The translations under genes were made by a program, and so were the position numbers. Positions 20,864-31,527 of a DNA stretch of 64,000 nt are shown here, piece after piece; positions within the stretch are counted from its first letter, which is position 1; every line of letters starts with the position of its first letter. The notes under the pieces are model-generated. The model saw nothing but the letters and a program-made list of their open reading frames with translations, did no database searches and had not been told where the DNA came from. Source of the stretch: Burkholderiales bacterium (GTDB lineage Bacteria > Pseudomonadota > Gammaproteobacteria > Burkholderiales > Ga0077523); assembly GCA_019747905.1 (NCBI GenBank), contig JAIEQG010000032.1:1-64000 (forward strand), written 5' to 3'.

Positions 20864-21352
20864 ATGCTGACCGAAGCCGAGGCCTGGCAGGTGCTGCGCA
20901 CCGTTCCCGACCCGGAGATCCCGGTCATCTCGGTGTGTGAACTCGGCATCGTTCGCAGCGTCCGTGCGGTGGATGACGCCGTGACCGTGGTGGTGACGCC
21001 CACCTACTCGGGATGTCCGGCGACTGAAGTCATCGCGACATCCATTCGCACCGCCTTGAGCGACGCCGGCGCCGCGACCGTTGCGGTCGAGACCCGGTTG
21101 TCGCCCGCCTGGACCACGGATTGGATCGAAGCCGCCGCCGCCGAGCGTCTCAAGGCCTACGGTATCGTGCCGCCGGGCCCCGCGGCGGTCGCGACGGTGC
21201 AGCCGATCCGGCTGGTGCCGCGCTCGATCGGGTGTCCGCGCTGCGGTTCGAGACGGACCACGCGGCTCGCGGCCTTCGGCTCCACCGCCTGCAAGGCTCT
21301 CTGGCGCTGCGACGCTTGCATGGAACCCTTCGAGGAGTTCAAGCCGCTGTGA
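20864..21352 (+). CDS. paaD: Phenylacetyl-CoA epoxidase maturation factor PaaD
   Basis: 162 aa. N-terminal MIP18/DUF59-type fold (VPDPEIPVISVCELGIVRSV; PTYSGCPATEVI) found in Fe-S or metal-site maturation factors. A C-terminal Cys-rich zinc-like segment (GCPRCGS, then WRCDACMEPF) is characteristic of PaaD. Needed for assembly of active epoxidase rather than catalysis. Gap of 4 bases after paaC, 4-bp overlap with paaE. Confidence 0.95.
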   Translation: MLTEAEAWQVLRTVPDPEIPVISVCELGIVRSVRAVDDAVTVVVTPTYSGCPATEVIATSIRTALSDAGAATVAVETRLSPAWTTDWIEAAAAERLKAYGIVPPGPAAVATVQPIRLVPRSIGCPRCGSRRTTRLAAFGSTACKALWRCDACMEPFEEFKPL

Positions 21353-22416
21353 CCCCGAAGTTTCATCCGCTGCGGATCGCCGAAGTGCGGCGCGAGACCC
21401 CCGAGGCCGTGAGCCTGCGCTTCGAGGTGCCGGCCACCTTGGCCGCCGACTATGCGTTCGTGCAGGGCCAGCACCTCACGCTGCGCACCGACCTGAACGG
21501 CGAGGACATCCGCCGCAGCTATTCGATCTGCGCCGGCGTGGACGACGGCGAACTGCGCGTCGCGATCAAGCGGGTGGCGGGCGGCGTCTTCTCGACCTGG
21601 GCCCACGAACGACTCGCTGCCGGCGACGTCATCGACGTCATGACACCCCACGGCGGGTTTCACACGCCGCTCGATGCGGGACACCGCAAGCACTACGTGG
21701 CTTTCGTGGCCGGCAGCGGCATCACGCCGGTACTGTCGCTCGCGAAGACGACCCTGACGCGCGAACCCCGCAGCCGCTTCACCCTGGTGTACGGCAACCG
21801 GCGCCTGCAGGACGTGATGTTCCACGAGGCGCTGGAGGACCTGAAGGACCGCTTCGTCCAGCGCTTCACGCTCTACAACCTGTTCAGCCGCGAGTCCCAG
21901 GACGTGGATCTGTTCAACGGCCGTCTCGACGCGGCGAAGGTGCGGGCATTCACCGATACGCTGCTGCCCGTGCCGACCATCGACGAAGTCTTCGTCTGCG
22001 GTCCCGGCGCGATGATCGACGAGGTGGAAGGCGTGTTGCTCGCTGCCGGCATCGACAGGAATCACGTGCACGTCGAAAGATTCGGCGTCCCCTCGGGGTC
22101 ACCGGTTACGCATGTCGAGCCGGGTGATGCCGCGTCGGCCCGGATCGTGATCGTGCTCGACGGGACCCGCCGCGAGATCGACTATCGCGAGGCCGACGGT
22201 ACCGTGCTGGACGCCGCGCTCAAGGCGGGGCTGGAGCTGCCCTATTCCTGCAAAGGGGGCATGTGTTGCACCTGCCGGGCGAAGCTGCTGGAGGGACAGG
22301 TGCGGATGGACAAGAACTACAGCCTCGAGCGCGTGGACGTGGAGGCCGGGTTCGTGCTGACCTGCCAGTCCCATCCGGTGACCGAGACCGTGGTTGTGAG
22401 TTACGACGAGCGATGA
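21349..22416 (+). CDS. paaE: Phenylacetyl-CoA epoxidase reductase subunit PaaE
   Basis: 355 aa FAD/[2Fe-2S] oxidoreductase that passes NADPH electrons to PaaA. N-terminal FAD-binding barrel (RRSYSICAG), NAD(P) domain (FVAGSGITPVLSL; FVCGPGAMIDEV), and a C-terminal plant-type ferredoxin domain with the cluster Cys in CKGGMCCTC and LTCQSHP. GTG start 21349 overlaps the paaD stop (GTGA). An array of 78-bp repeats follows immediately. Confidence 0.96.
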   Translation: MTPKFHPLRIAEVRRETPEAVSLRFEVPATLAADYAFVQGQHLTLRTDLNGEDIRRSYSICAGVDDGELRVAIKRVAGGVFSTWAHERLAAGDVIDVMTPHGGFHTPLDAGHRKHYVAFVAGSGITPVLSLAKTTLTREPRSRFTLVYGNRRLQDVMFHEALEDLKDRFVQRFTLYNLFSRESQDVDLFNGRLDAAKVRAFTDTLLPVPTIDEVFVCGPGAMIDEVEGVLLAAGIDRNHVHVERFGVPSGSPVTHVEPGDAASARIVIVLDGTRREIDYREADGTVLDAALKAGLELPYSCKGGMCCTCRAKLLEGQVRMDKNYSLERVDVEAGFVLTCQSHPVTETVVVSYDER

Positions 22417-22425
22417 AGGTGACCT

Positions 22426-22730
22426 CCCCCCCGATGGGCCTGCGGCCCTTCCCCCCAGGGGGCCAGCCCGCTTGGGGCGGCCCGGCGCGGGTTGAAGAGA
22501 TGTCCCCCCCGATGGGCCTGCGGCCCTTCCCCCCAGGGGGCCAGCCCGCTTGGGGCGGCCCGGCGCGGGCTGAAGTGATGTCCCCCCCGATGGGCCTGCG
22601 GCCCTTCCCCCCGGGGGGCCAGCCCGCTTGGGGCGGCCCAGCGCGGGCTGAAGAGATGTTCCCCCCGATGGGCCTGCGGCCCTTCCCCCCAGGGGGCCAG
22701 CCCGCTTGGGGCGGCCCGGCGCGGGCTGAG
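22426..22730. repeat. Four tandem 78-bp GC-rich repeats between paaE and the TetR gene
   Basis: GATGGGCCTGCGGCCC recurs at 22433, 22511, 22589 and 22667, an exact 78-base period; units differ by only a few substitutions and the last is truncated. Each unit holds small inverted repeats (GGGCCTGCGGCCC; CAGCCCGC with GCGGGCTG). Because 78 is a multiple of 3, the array is open in frame: from an ATG at 22413 that overlaps the paaE stop, a 112-codon frame encodes 26-residue Pro/Gly-rich repeats (PPMGLRPFPPGGQPAWGGPA) and ends 3 bases before the TetR GTG. I treat it as DNA repeat, coding unproven. Confidence 0.93.
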
Positions 22731-22754
22731 ATGTCAACGATCGGTGGGTGATCT

Positions 22755-23354
22755 GTGGCGCGACCCAGAGCAGCGACGTTCGACCAGCAGCGCGCGGCCA
22801 TCGTGCAGGCTGCGGCACGGTTGTTCGCCGACCACGGTTTTCACAATGCGTCCATGGCGCAGCTCGCCCAGGTGTGCGGCATCTCGAAGCCGTTGCTGTA
22901 TCACTACTACCGCGACAAGGCGCACATCCTGTTCGACGTGGCCGACGGTTACATGGACACGTTGCTCGGCATAGTGGCCGACGTCCGGGCGCAAGGGCTC
23001 GAACCCGAGAGCCATTTCCGGGCGCTGGTTGGGCGGTTCATGCAGGCGTACCAGCATTCGCAGGCGCAGCACATGGTGTTGGTGCAGGACGTCAAGTTTC
23101 TCGGTACTGCCGAGCGTGCGGCCGTGGTCGAGAAGGAACGGGCCGTGGTGGATGCCTTCGCGGCGGCGATCGCGAAGCTGAAGCCGCGCTGGACCCGCAA
23201 GGCATTGCGGGTACCGCTCGCGATGATCCTGTTCGGCATGATCAACTGGACCTTCACCTGGCTGCGGGCCGACGGTCCGTTGCGCTACGAAGACATGGCC
23301 GAGGTTGTGGCCGAAATCTTTCTCCATGGAGTGACCGCGCAAGCGGCAGCTTGA
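22755..23354 (+). CDS. paaR: TetR-family regulator, PaaR-type phenylacetate repressor
   Basis: 199 aa. N-terminal TetR helix-turn-helix (IVQAAARLFADHGFHNASMA, then CGISKPLLYHYYRDKAHIL) and an all-helical ligand domain. Its place at the end of the paa operon and the palindrome over the paaY promoter point to a PaaR-type repressor, usually relieved by phenylacetyl-CoA. Family is certain from sequence; the specific role is inferred. GTG start, no strong Shine-Dalgarno; the upstream array may influence its expression. Confidence 0.85.
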   Translation: MARPRAATFDQQRAAIVQAAARLFADHGFHNASMAQLAQVCGISKPLLYHYYRDKAHILFDVADGYMDTLLGIVADVRAQGLEPESHFRALVGRFMQAYQHSQAQHMVLVQDVKFLGTAERAAVVEKERAVVDAFAAAIAKLKPRWTRKALRVPLAMILFGMINWTFTWLRADGPLRYEDMAEVVAEIFLHGVTAQAAA

Positions 23355-23365
23355 GGGACCGAATC

Positions 23366-24358
23366 ATGAAACTGGCGACGTTGAGGGAAGGGGGGCGGGA
23401 CGGCACGCTGATCGTGGTGAGCCGCGATCTCACCAAGGCCGTGCGGGTGGCGACGTTCGCGCCCACGCTGCAGGTGGCACTGGACGACTGGGCCGCGGCC
23501 GAGCCGATGCTGAACGCGGTCTATACGCGCTTGAATGACGGCGTGCTGGACGACACGTTCGATCTCGATCCGCGCTCGCTGGCTGCACCGCTGCCCCGCG
23601 CATATCAGTGGGCCGACGGCTCGGCCTACGTGAACCACGTGGAGTTGGTGCGCAAGGCTCGCGGCGCCGAACTGCCGGCGTCCTTCTGGACCGACCCGCT
23701 CATGTATCAGGGCGGCTCGGACAACCTGATCGGTCCGTGCGAGGACGTGCTCGCCGAATCCGAAGACTGGGGCATCGACTTCGAGGGGGAGGTGGCGGTG
23801 ATCACCGACGATGTGCCCATGGGTGTCCCGGCCGCGAAGGCGCGCGACCATGTCAAGCTGCTGATGCTGGTCAATGACGTGAGCCTGCGCAACCTGATCC
23901 CGAACGAACTCGCGAAGGGCTTCGGCTTCTTCCACGGCAAGCCGGCCACGGCCTTCTCTCCCGTGGCGGTCACGCCGGACGAGCTCGGCGATGCCTGGGA
24001 CGGCCAGCGTGTGCATCTGCCCCTGGTGGTGCATCTCAATGGGAAGCTGTTCGGCCGCCCGAACGCCGGTGTCGACATGACGTTCGACTTTCCGCAGCTC
24101 GTCGCGCATGCGGCCAAGACGAGGTACCTCGCGGCCGGCACCATCGTCGGCTCGGGTACGGTGTCGAACGTGGATCGTTCGAGCGGTTCCGCCTGCCTGG
24201 CGGAGAAACGCATGCTCGAGCAGATCGCCGACGGCAAGCCGACCACGCCATTCATGCGCTTCGGCGATCGCGTTCGCATCGAGATGTTGGACGGTGCGGG
24301 GCGCAGCGTCTTCGGGGCGATCGACCAGCAGGTCGTCCAGTATCACCCACCCCGTTGA
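23366..24358 (+). CDS. Fumarylacetoacetate hydrolase family protein
   Basis: 330 aa C-C bond hydrolase. FAH-fold metal ligands are visible in DFEGEVAVITDD (ExE) and LLMLVNDVSLRNL (Asp). The C-terminal half has the substrate region with GSGTVSN. Hydrolyses fumarylacetoacetate or a similar acylpyruvate, so it could complete the ring-cleavage route started by the dioxygenase at 14166. It lies 11 bases after the TetR gene and 11 before the transporter binding protein. The intervening isomerase (MaiA) is missing here. Confidence 0.9.
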   Translation: MKLATLREGGRDGTLIVVSRDLTKAVRVATFAPTLQVALDDWAAAEPMLNAVYTRLNDGVLDDTFDLDPRSLAAPLPRAYQWADGSAYVNHVELVRKARGAELPASFWTDPLMYQGGSDNLIGPCEDVLAESEDWGIDFEGEVAVITDDVPMGVPAAKARDHVKLLMLVNDVSLRNLIPNELAKGFGFFHGKPATAFSPVAVTPDELGDAWDGQRVHLPLVVHLNGKLFGRPNAGVDMTFDFPQLVAHAAKTRYLAAGTIVGSGTVSNVDRSSGSACLAEKRMLEQIADGKPTTPFMRFGDRVRIEMLDGAGRSVFGAIDQQVVQYHPPR

Positions 24359-24369
24359 GGAGAAGTCCG

Positions 24370-25512
24370 ATGATCCGAATGTTGTTCAAGGGGGCAGCCG
24401 CCGCACTGGCCTTGATCGCTGCGGCCGCCAGCGCGCAGGAAGCGATCCGCATCGGCTCCGTGCTGTCGTTGACGGGCCCGGCAGCATTTCTCGGCGATCC
24501 GGAGCTGAAGACGCTCAACCTCTACATCGAACGCATCAATGCCGGCGGCGGCGTGCTCGGTCGCAAGCTGGAACTGGTGCACTACGACGACGCGAGCGAC
24601 GCTTCGAAGGCGAACACTTTCGCGAAGCGTCTCATCGAGCAGGACAAGGTGCAATTCGTCATCGGCGGCACCACCACCGGTTCCACCATGGCGATGGTGC
24701 CGCTGATCGAGAAGGCCGGCCTGCCGTTCATCTCCATGGCCGGCGGAGTCGCCATCGTCGAGCCGGTGAAGAAGTGGGTCTTCAAGACGCCGCACACCGA
24801 CCGCATGGCCGCGGAGAAGGTCTTCGAGGACATGAAGAAGAAGGGCATCGCGAAGGTCGGTCTGCTGTCCGAGACCAGCGGATTCGGGCAATCGGGGCGC
24901 AAGGAGGCACAGGGCGTCGCGGCCAAGTACGGCATCACGCTGGTGGCGGACGAGACCTACGCCCCGAAGGACACCGACATGACCGCGCAGCTCACCAAGA
25001 TTCGTGCGGCCGAGGGCTTGCAGGCGGTGTTCGTCATCGGTCTGGGGCAGGGCCCGGCCATCGTCACGAAGAACTACCAGCAGCTCGGGGTCAAGGTGCC
25101 GCTGTACCACGCGCACGGTGTCGCGTCCGATGAGTTCATCAAGCTGGCCGGCGCAGCGGCCGAAGGTGTGCGATTGCCGGCGGCGGCGCTGATCGTGGCG
25201 AAGCAATTGCCCGGCAGCGATCCGCAGAAAGCGGTGGTGACCGCCTACGACAAGGCTTACCGCGAACGCTACAAGGAAGACGTATCCACCTTCGGCGGTC
25301 ACGCCTACGATGGACTGATGATCCTGACTGACGCGATCAAGCGTGCCGGCAGCACGGACCCTAACAAGGTGCGCGACGCCATCGAACAGACCAGGGGCTA
25401 CATGGGGACCGGCGGGCTGGTGAACCTGTCGGCGACCGATCACCTGGGTCTCGACCTCTCGGCGTTCCGGATGCTGGAGATCCGGAACGGGGATTGGGTG
25501 CTGTCGAACTGA
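24370..25512 (+). CDS. ABC transporter periplasmic binding protein, LivK/HAAT type
   Basis: 380 aa from the ATG at 24370, with GAGGAG 6-7 nt upstream. Signal peptide residues 1-23 ([20 protein letters not shown], then SAQ). The mature protein has the type I periplasmic binding fold: [49 protein letters not shown]. Probable partner of livHMGF 13 kb upstream, since no other transporter subunits are nearby. Ligand likely an amino acid or aromatic acid. Confidence 0.92.
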   Translation: MIRMLFKGAAAALALIAAAASAQEAIRIGSVLSLTGPAAFLGDPELKTLNLYIERINAGGGVLGRKLELVHYDDASDASKANTFAKRLIEQDKVQFVIGGTTTGSTMAMVPLIEKAGLPFISMAGGVAIVEPVKKWVFKTPHTDRMAAEKVFEDMKKKGIAKVGLLSETSGFGQSGRKEAQGVAAKYGITLVADETYAPKDTDMTAQLTKIRAAEGLQAVFVIGLGQGPAIVTKNYQQLGVKVPLYHAHGVASDEFIKLAGAAAEGVRLPAAALIVAKQLPGSDPQKAVVTAYDKAYRERYKEDVSTFGGHAYDGLMILTDAIKRAGSTDPNKVRDAIEQTRGYMGTGGLVNLSATDHLGLDLSAFRMLEIRNGDWVLSN

Positions 25513-25542
25513 GGAACAGGCGCGGCTCGACGCAGCCCGCCC

Positions 25543-27048
<1,506 letters not shown>

Positions 27049-27143
27049 GCGGGAAGACCCTGTGGGGCTTGAATCAATTGTTGGATGAAGCGCGTCGAGA
27101 TCGCGAGCGGCAGGGAGCGGATCCATGGGGTGGCGGGATCGAT

Positions 27144-27236
27144 GGCCCCCACCCCAACCCTCCCCCGGCGCAGCCGGGGGAGGGAGCCGTACACCCCTTC
27201 CCCCACTGAAGGTGGGGGAAGGATGGGATGGGGGCC
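27144..27236. repeat. 93-bp double-hairpin repeat element, copy C
   Basis: GGCCCCCACCCCAACCC... at 27144 and the matching arm GGGATGGGGGCC ending at 27236, enclosing two hairpins as in copies A and B; the internal GTACACCCCTTCCCCCA string is shared with copy A. It lies between the prfB stop (27262) and lysS start (27048), and could reduce read-through into lysS. Confidence 0.88.
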
Positions 27237-27261
27237 CTCCAAGCGCTGGAAGGTCACGGCG

Positions 27262-28366
27262 TCAGACCCCCTGCTTGAGACTCGCCGCGATGAAGTCATC
27301 CAGGTCACCGTCCAGCACGGCCTGGGTGTTGCCCACTTCGTAGTTGGTGCGCAGGTCCTTGATGCGCGACTGGTCGAGCACGTAGGAGCGGATCTGATGG
27401 CCCCAGGCGATGTCGGTCTTGGAATCCTCCATGGCCTGCTTCTGCTCGTTGCGCTTGCGCAGCTCCAGCTCGTACAGCCGTGACTTCAGCATCGCCATGG
27501 CCTCGGCACGGTTGCGGTGCTGCGAGCGGTCGTTCTGGCACTGCACGACGATGCCGGTGGGTTCGTGGGTGATCCGGATCGCGGAGTCGGTCTTGTTGAT
27601 GTGCTGTCCACCCGCGCCGCTCGCGCGAAAGGTGTCGATCCGCAGGTCGGCCGGATTGATCTCCACCTCGATCGAATCGTCCACTTCGGGGTACACGAAG
27701 ACGCTGGCGAACGAGGTGTGGCGGCGCGCATTCGAATCGAACGGCGACTTGCGCACCAGGCGGTGGACGCCGGATTCGGTGCGCAGCGTGCCGAAGGCAT
27801 AGTCGCCGCTGACCTTGAGCGATGCACTCTTGATGCCGGCCACTTCGCCGGCCGATTCTTCCAGCACTTCGACCGAGAAGCCCTTGCGTTCGCAGAACTT
27901 GAGGTACATGCGTTCCAGCATGGACGCCCAGTCCTGAGCCTCGGTGCCTCCTGACCCGGCCTGGATGTCCACGAAGCAGTTGTTCGGGTCCATCGGGTTG
28001 GAGAACATGCGCCGGAACTCGAGGTCCGCGACGATCTTCTCGATGGCGTTCGCGTCGGCCTCGACCGATTCCAGCATGCCGTCGTCGTTCTCGGCCTTGG
28101 CAAGGTCGAACAGTTCTGCGCTGTCCGCCAGGCCGCGCGCGACGTTCTCGAGCGTGACCACGACGCCTTCCAGCGCCTTCTTCTCCTTGCCGATCTCCTG
28201 GGCACGCTGCTGATCGTCCCAGAACTTCGGATCCTCGGTGAGGCGATCGACCTCGATCAGGCGGGCCTTCTTGCCATCGAAGTCAAAGATACCTCCGCAG
28301 ATCGTCGGCGCGCCGGCCGAGGTCTTCGATGTGCTGCCCGATGGCGTTGATGCGTTCGGCTTCCAT
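27262..28366 (-). CDS. prfB: Peptide chain release factor 2, with programmed +1 frameshift
   Basis: Recognises UGA/UAA stops. The gene is two frames: 27 codons from the ATG at 28366 ([17 protein letters not shown]...) end at an in-frame TGA (28285-28283). A +1 shift on CTT-TGA-C continues as [15 protein letters not shown] and on to 27262, giving about 367 aa. The tripeptide anticodon SPF ([14 protein letters not shown]) and the catalytic GGQ ([13 protein letters not shown]) are intact. The shift autoregulates RF2: scarce RF2 lets ribosomes pause at TGA and slip. Annotators often start this gene too late because of the in-frame stop. Confidence 0.95.
28282..28297 (-). promoter_or_regulatory. 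Programmed +1 frameshift signal of prfB
   Basis: On the minus strand the sequence reads CGGAGGTATCTTTGAC. GGAGG is the internal Shine-Dalgarno-like stimulator, placed 3 nt before the slippery CTT, and TGA followed by C is a weak stop context. This is the canonical RF2 recoding site. Confidence 0.96.
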
Positions 28367-28422
28367 GATCCTGATCCTGCCGGAAAAGCGGCGGATTGTA
28401 CCGGAACGCCGGTGCGTTTCCG

Positions 28423-29691
28423 TCAGCGCACCCAGAGCAAGGCGGCGACGAGACCGGCAGCCGTGCCCGCCATGGGAACGATGCAGCGGCGCGTGACGCC
28501 CGGGCTGGACACTACCGCCACCAGGGTGAACTTGAGGGCGATGTTGGCGAGCAGTGCGAGGGTGATGGCCGTCACGGCCTCGCGCGGAGCGATCCTCCCG
28601 AGATCGTTGAGGCGAAGGGTCGAAAGCGCGATGGCATCGACATCGGTCAGTCCGGAGACCAGGGCAACGCCGTAGAGTCCGGTGTTGCCCAGTTCGTGGG
28701 ACAGCCAGGCGGCGAGCACCAGCACCACGCCATAGAGGGCGCCGAAGCCGAGCGAGGTCCGGATCTCCGCGGGATTGCCGACGGTCGGAACGGGCGCGTC
28801 GGCCGCGTCGGCGGGGCGCCACAGGGGAAGCGCGGCCAGTGTGCCGACGACGAGCCCGCCCAGCGTTACCGGCAGCACCGTCGCGAGCAGCGTGGGGCGC
28901 ACCACGCCGACCACGACCGAGATCCGCACGAGCACGACCAGATTGGCGATGACGATCACGGTGGCCGCGAGCCCCGCCAGGGCCGGCGTCGCGCGACCGT
29001 GGCGCGCATACACCAGCGTCGTCGCGGTGCTCGACACCAGGCCACCGAACAAACCGAGCAGCCTCGCGCCGTGGCGTTGTCCGACGATCTTGAGCGCCAG
29101 GTATCCGGCCAGGCTGACGCCGGCCATCAGCACGACCATGAACCAGATCTGCCGCGGGTTGATCGCGCCGTAGGGTCCGAAGTCCCGATCGGGCAGCACC
29201 GGCAGCACGACGAAGGTGAGCACGGCAAACTGGATGATGGAGATCAGCTCGCTGCGTTGCAGGCCGAGGGTGATGGTGCGCAGCTCCGCCTTGAAATAGA
29301 GCAGCGCGGTAGAGGCGACGGCGAGCATCACGGCGAGTGTCGCCATGTCGAGCCAGACCATGGTCGCAAGCGCGTAGCACACCAGCACCGCTACCACGGT
29401 CGTGGTGCCCGGGTCGCCCTCGGCCTCGTCGTCGCGGTTGTAGGCGGCGATCATGGTGAGGCCTACCAGTGCGAATCCCACGGCGGGCAGCCACGGCACG
29501 TGCGTGCGTTCGCCGATCAGCGCCAGCGCGACGCCGAGCACGGCCACCAGCGCGAACGTGCGCAGGCCGGCCTTGGCCGACACGTTGCGCTCCCGTTCCA
29601 TGCCCATCAGGAGACCGATGGCGAGGGCGGTCGCGAAGGCGTTCACTTCGGTGAAGCCCTGCAGCCCCCAGCTCTCCAGCGAGAAATTCAT
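28423..29691 (-). CDS. MgtC/SapB-type membrane protein with DUF4010 domain
   Basis: 422 aa, about twelve hydrophobic segments. The N-terminal MgtC-like region (FATALAIGLLMGMERERN, then GLRTFALVAVLG) is followed by a DUF4010 region containing VSSTATTLVYARHGR and GLTDVDAIALSTLRLN. Function of this family is not established. The ATG overlaps the recJ stop (ATGA), so it is cotranscribed with recJ. Long alternative reading frames covering recJ on this strand are shadows. Confidence 0.85.
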   Translation of the reverse strand: MNFSLESWGLQGFTEVNAFATALAIGLLMGMERERNVSAKAGLRTFALVAVLGVALALIGERTHVPWLPAVGFALVGLTMIAAYNRDDEAEGDPGTTTVVAVLVCYALATMVWLDMATLAVMLAVASTALLYFKAELRTITLGLQRSELISIIQFAVLTFVVLPVLPDRDFGPYGAINPRQIWFMVVLMAGVSLAGYLALKIVGQRHGARLLGLFGGLVSSTATTLVYARHGRATPALAGLAATVIVIANLVVLVRISVVVGVVRPTLLATVLPVTLGGLVVGTLAALPLWRPADAADAPVPTVGNPAEIRTSLGFGALYGVVLVLAAWLSHELGNTGLYGVALVSGLTDVDAIALSTLRLNDLGRIAPREAVTAITLALLANIALKFTLVAVVSSPGVTRRCIVPMAGTAAGLVAALLWVR

Positions 29692-31439
29692 GCCGGCTGC
29701 CAGCGGTCCAGGACCAGCTGGACGGTGCGGGCGCCGTTCCACTCGTTCACGTCGAGCCGGTAGGTGGCGCTGATCCGTGCCGGCAGTGGCGCGTCGCATC
29801 CGAACAGCATCGCTTCGAGCGGTGCGGCGTTGCGAGTTTCGTCGCGGCGCACCTTCAGCTTGAGATGTCGACCGCCGACCACGCGCTGATCGTCGATGCG
29901 GAAGTGGTCGTGAAACAGCGGTGGTGCGAAGCCCTGCCCCCACACCTGGTCGCGCAATGCATCGGCGACCGGAAGACTCAGTTCGTCCTCCGACAGACTG
30001 CCGTCGATCTCGACCACTCGCTCCAGTTCCGCCGGGGAGAGCATGCTGCGCACGACCGACTCGAAAGCGGCGCGGAACCTTTCGACGGCGTCCTCGCGCA
30101 GGCTCACACCGGCGGCCGCTGCATGCCCGCCGAACCGGATCATGAGACCTGGATGATGCCGGTCGACCAGATCGAGCGCGTCGCGCAGGTGCAACGGCGC
30201 AATCGAGCGCCCCGACCCCTTCAGTTCGCCGCCAGGGCCCGAGGCAAAGCAGATGGTGGGGCGATGGAAGCGCTCCTTGAGTCGTGACGCGAGCAGCCCC
30301 ACGACGCCGGCATGCCACCCGGGATCGAACAGCGCTAGGCTCGCCGCATCGCCGGGTTCGATGCGGGCCAGAGAAGCCAGCGCCGAGGCCTGCATGTCGG
30401 CTTCGATCTCGCGGCGTTCGCGATTGAGCGCGTCGAGCCGCGCCGCCAGCTCCATCGCCGCGCCGGCGTCTTCCGTGACCAGGCATTCGATGCCCACGGC
30501 CATGTCCTCGAGACGGCCAGCGGCGTTGAGCCGCGGCCCGACGACGAACCCCAGATCGTAGGTCGATGCCCGGGCACGATCGCGGCCGGCCGCGCGCAGC
30601 AAGGCGGCAATGCCCGGTCGGGTCCGGCCGGCACGCATCCGCCGCAGGCCCTGGGTGACCAGGATGCGGTTGTTGCGGTCGAGCGGCACCACGTCGGCAA
30701 CGGTGCCCAGCGCCACGAGATCGAGTTGCTCGGCGAGGTTGGGTTCGCTGCGTGCCGCGAAGGCGCCGCGACGCCGCAGCTCGGCGCGCAACGCCAGCAT
30801 GGCGTAGAACATCACCCCGACCCCTGCCAGGTGCTTGCTCGGGAAACCGCAGCCAGGCTGGTTCGGATTCACGATGCACCGCGCGCGCGGCAACTCGGCG
30901 CCGGGCAGGTGATGATCGGTGACGAGCACGTCGATACCGAGGCGGCGCGCCTCCTCGATGCCGTCGAAACTGGCGATGCCGTTGTCCACGGTGACGATGA
31001 AGTCGGGTTGCCGCTCGGCGGCCACGCGCACGATCTCGGGCGTCAATCCGTAGCCGAACTCGAATCGGTTGGGTACCAGGAAGTCGACGTTCGCTCCGAG
31101 ACGCCGCAGGACGATGGTCCCGACGGCGGATGCCGTCGCCCCGTCGGCATCGTAGTCGCCGACGATCAGCAGACGCCTGCCGGCCGCGATGGCGTCGGCC
31201 AGGATTTCCGCCAGGGCCCCGGCATTGAGCAGCAGGTCGAAGGGCAGCAGGCCGGACAACTCGGTATCGAGGTCATCCGCCGAAGCAACGCCGCGAGCGG
31301 CAAACAGGCGGGCCAGGACCGGATGCACTCCCGCGCCGGTCAGCGCTGCCAGCGCATCGGGCTTCGCGACGCGCTCCTGCAACCGGGGCAGGGTGGGCCC
31401 GAGGCCCGTCGCGAGCCCGGGATCAGTGGCGGTCAGCAT
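29688..31439 (-). CDS. recJ: Single-stranded-DNA-specific exonuclease RecJ
   Basis: 583 aa 5'-3' exonuclease used in RecF-pathway recombination and mismatch repair. DHH-family motifs: [14 protein letters not shown] (motif I), DNGIASF (II), TDHHLPG (III, the DHH), and the DHHA1 domain with [11 protein letters not shown]. Start ATG 31439, divergent from the chemoreceptor at 31528. Confidence 0.95.
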   Translation of the reverse strand: MLTATDPGLATGLGPTLPRLQERVAKPDALAALTGAGVHPVLARLFAARGVASADDLDTELSGLLPFDLLLNAGALAEILADAIAAGRRLLIVGDYDADGATASAVGTIVLRRLGANVDFLVPNRFEFGYGLTPEIVRVAAERQPDFIVTVDNGIASFDGIEEARRLGIDVLVTDHHLPGAELPRARCIVNPNQPGCGFPSKHLAGVGVMFYAMLALRAELRRRGAFAARSEPNLAEQLDLVALGTVADVVPLDRNNRILVTQGLRRMRAGRTRPGIAALLRAAGRDRARASTYDLGFVVGPRLNAAGRLEDMAVGIECLVTEDAGAAMELAARLDALNRERREIEADMQASALASLARIEPGDAASLALFDPGWHAGVVGLLASRLKERFHRPTICFASGPGGELKGSGRSIAPLHLRDALDLVDRHHPGLMIRFGGHAAAAGVSLREDAVERFRAAFESVVRSMLSPAELERVVEIDGSLSEDELSLPVADALRDQVWGQGFAPPLFHDHFRIDDQRVVGGRHLKLKVRRDETRNAAPLEAMLFGCDAPLPARISATYRLDVNEWNGARTVQLVLDRWQPA

Positions 31440-31527
31440 TGTTCAAGTCGAAGGTCCTCGGGTCGATATTAGCGCAGACCCGGCGTCGAGACCGCGCCGT
31501 CATGTTTGCCTCCATGAGGACAAGTCT

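Noticed and set aside
22426-22730. Possible CRISPR array because of regular direct repeats
   Set aside because: The units are contiguous 78-bp copies without unique spacers, and there are no cas genes.
22220-22801. Minus-strand frame through the 78-bp repeats as a gene
   Set aside because: Open only because the repeat length is a multiple of 3; it lies antisense to the end of paaE and the start of the TetR gene.
27262-28161. prfB as a single-frame 299-codon gene
   Set aside because: It lacks the RF2 N-terminal domain; the canonical frameshift site and leader frame lie just upstream.
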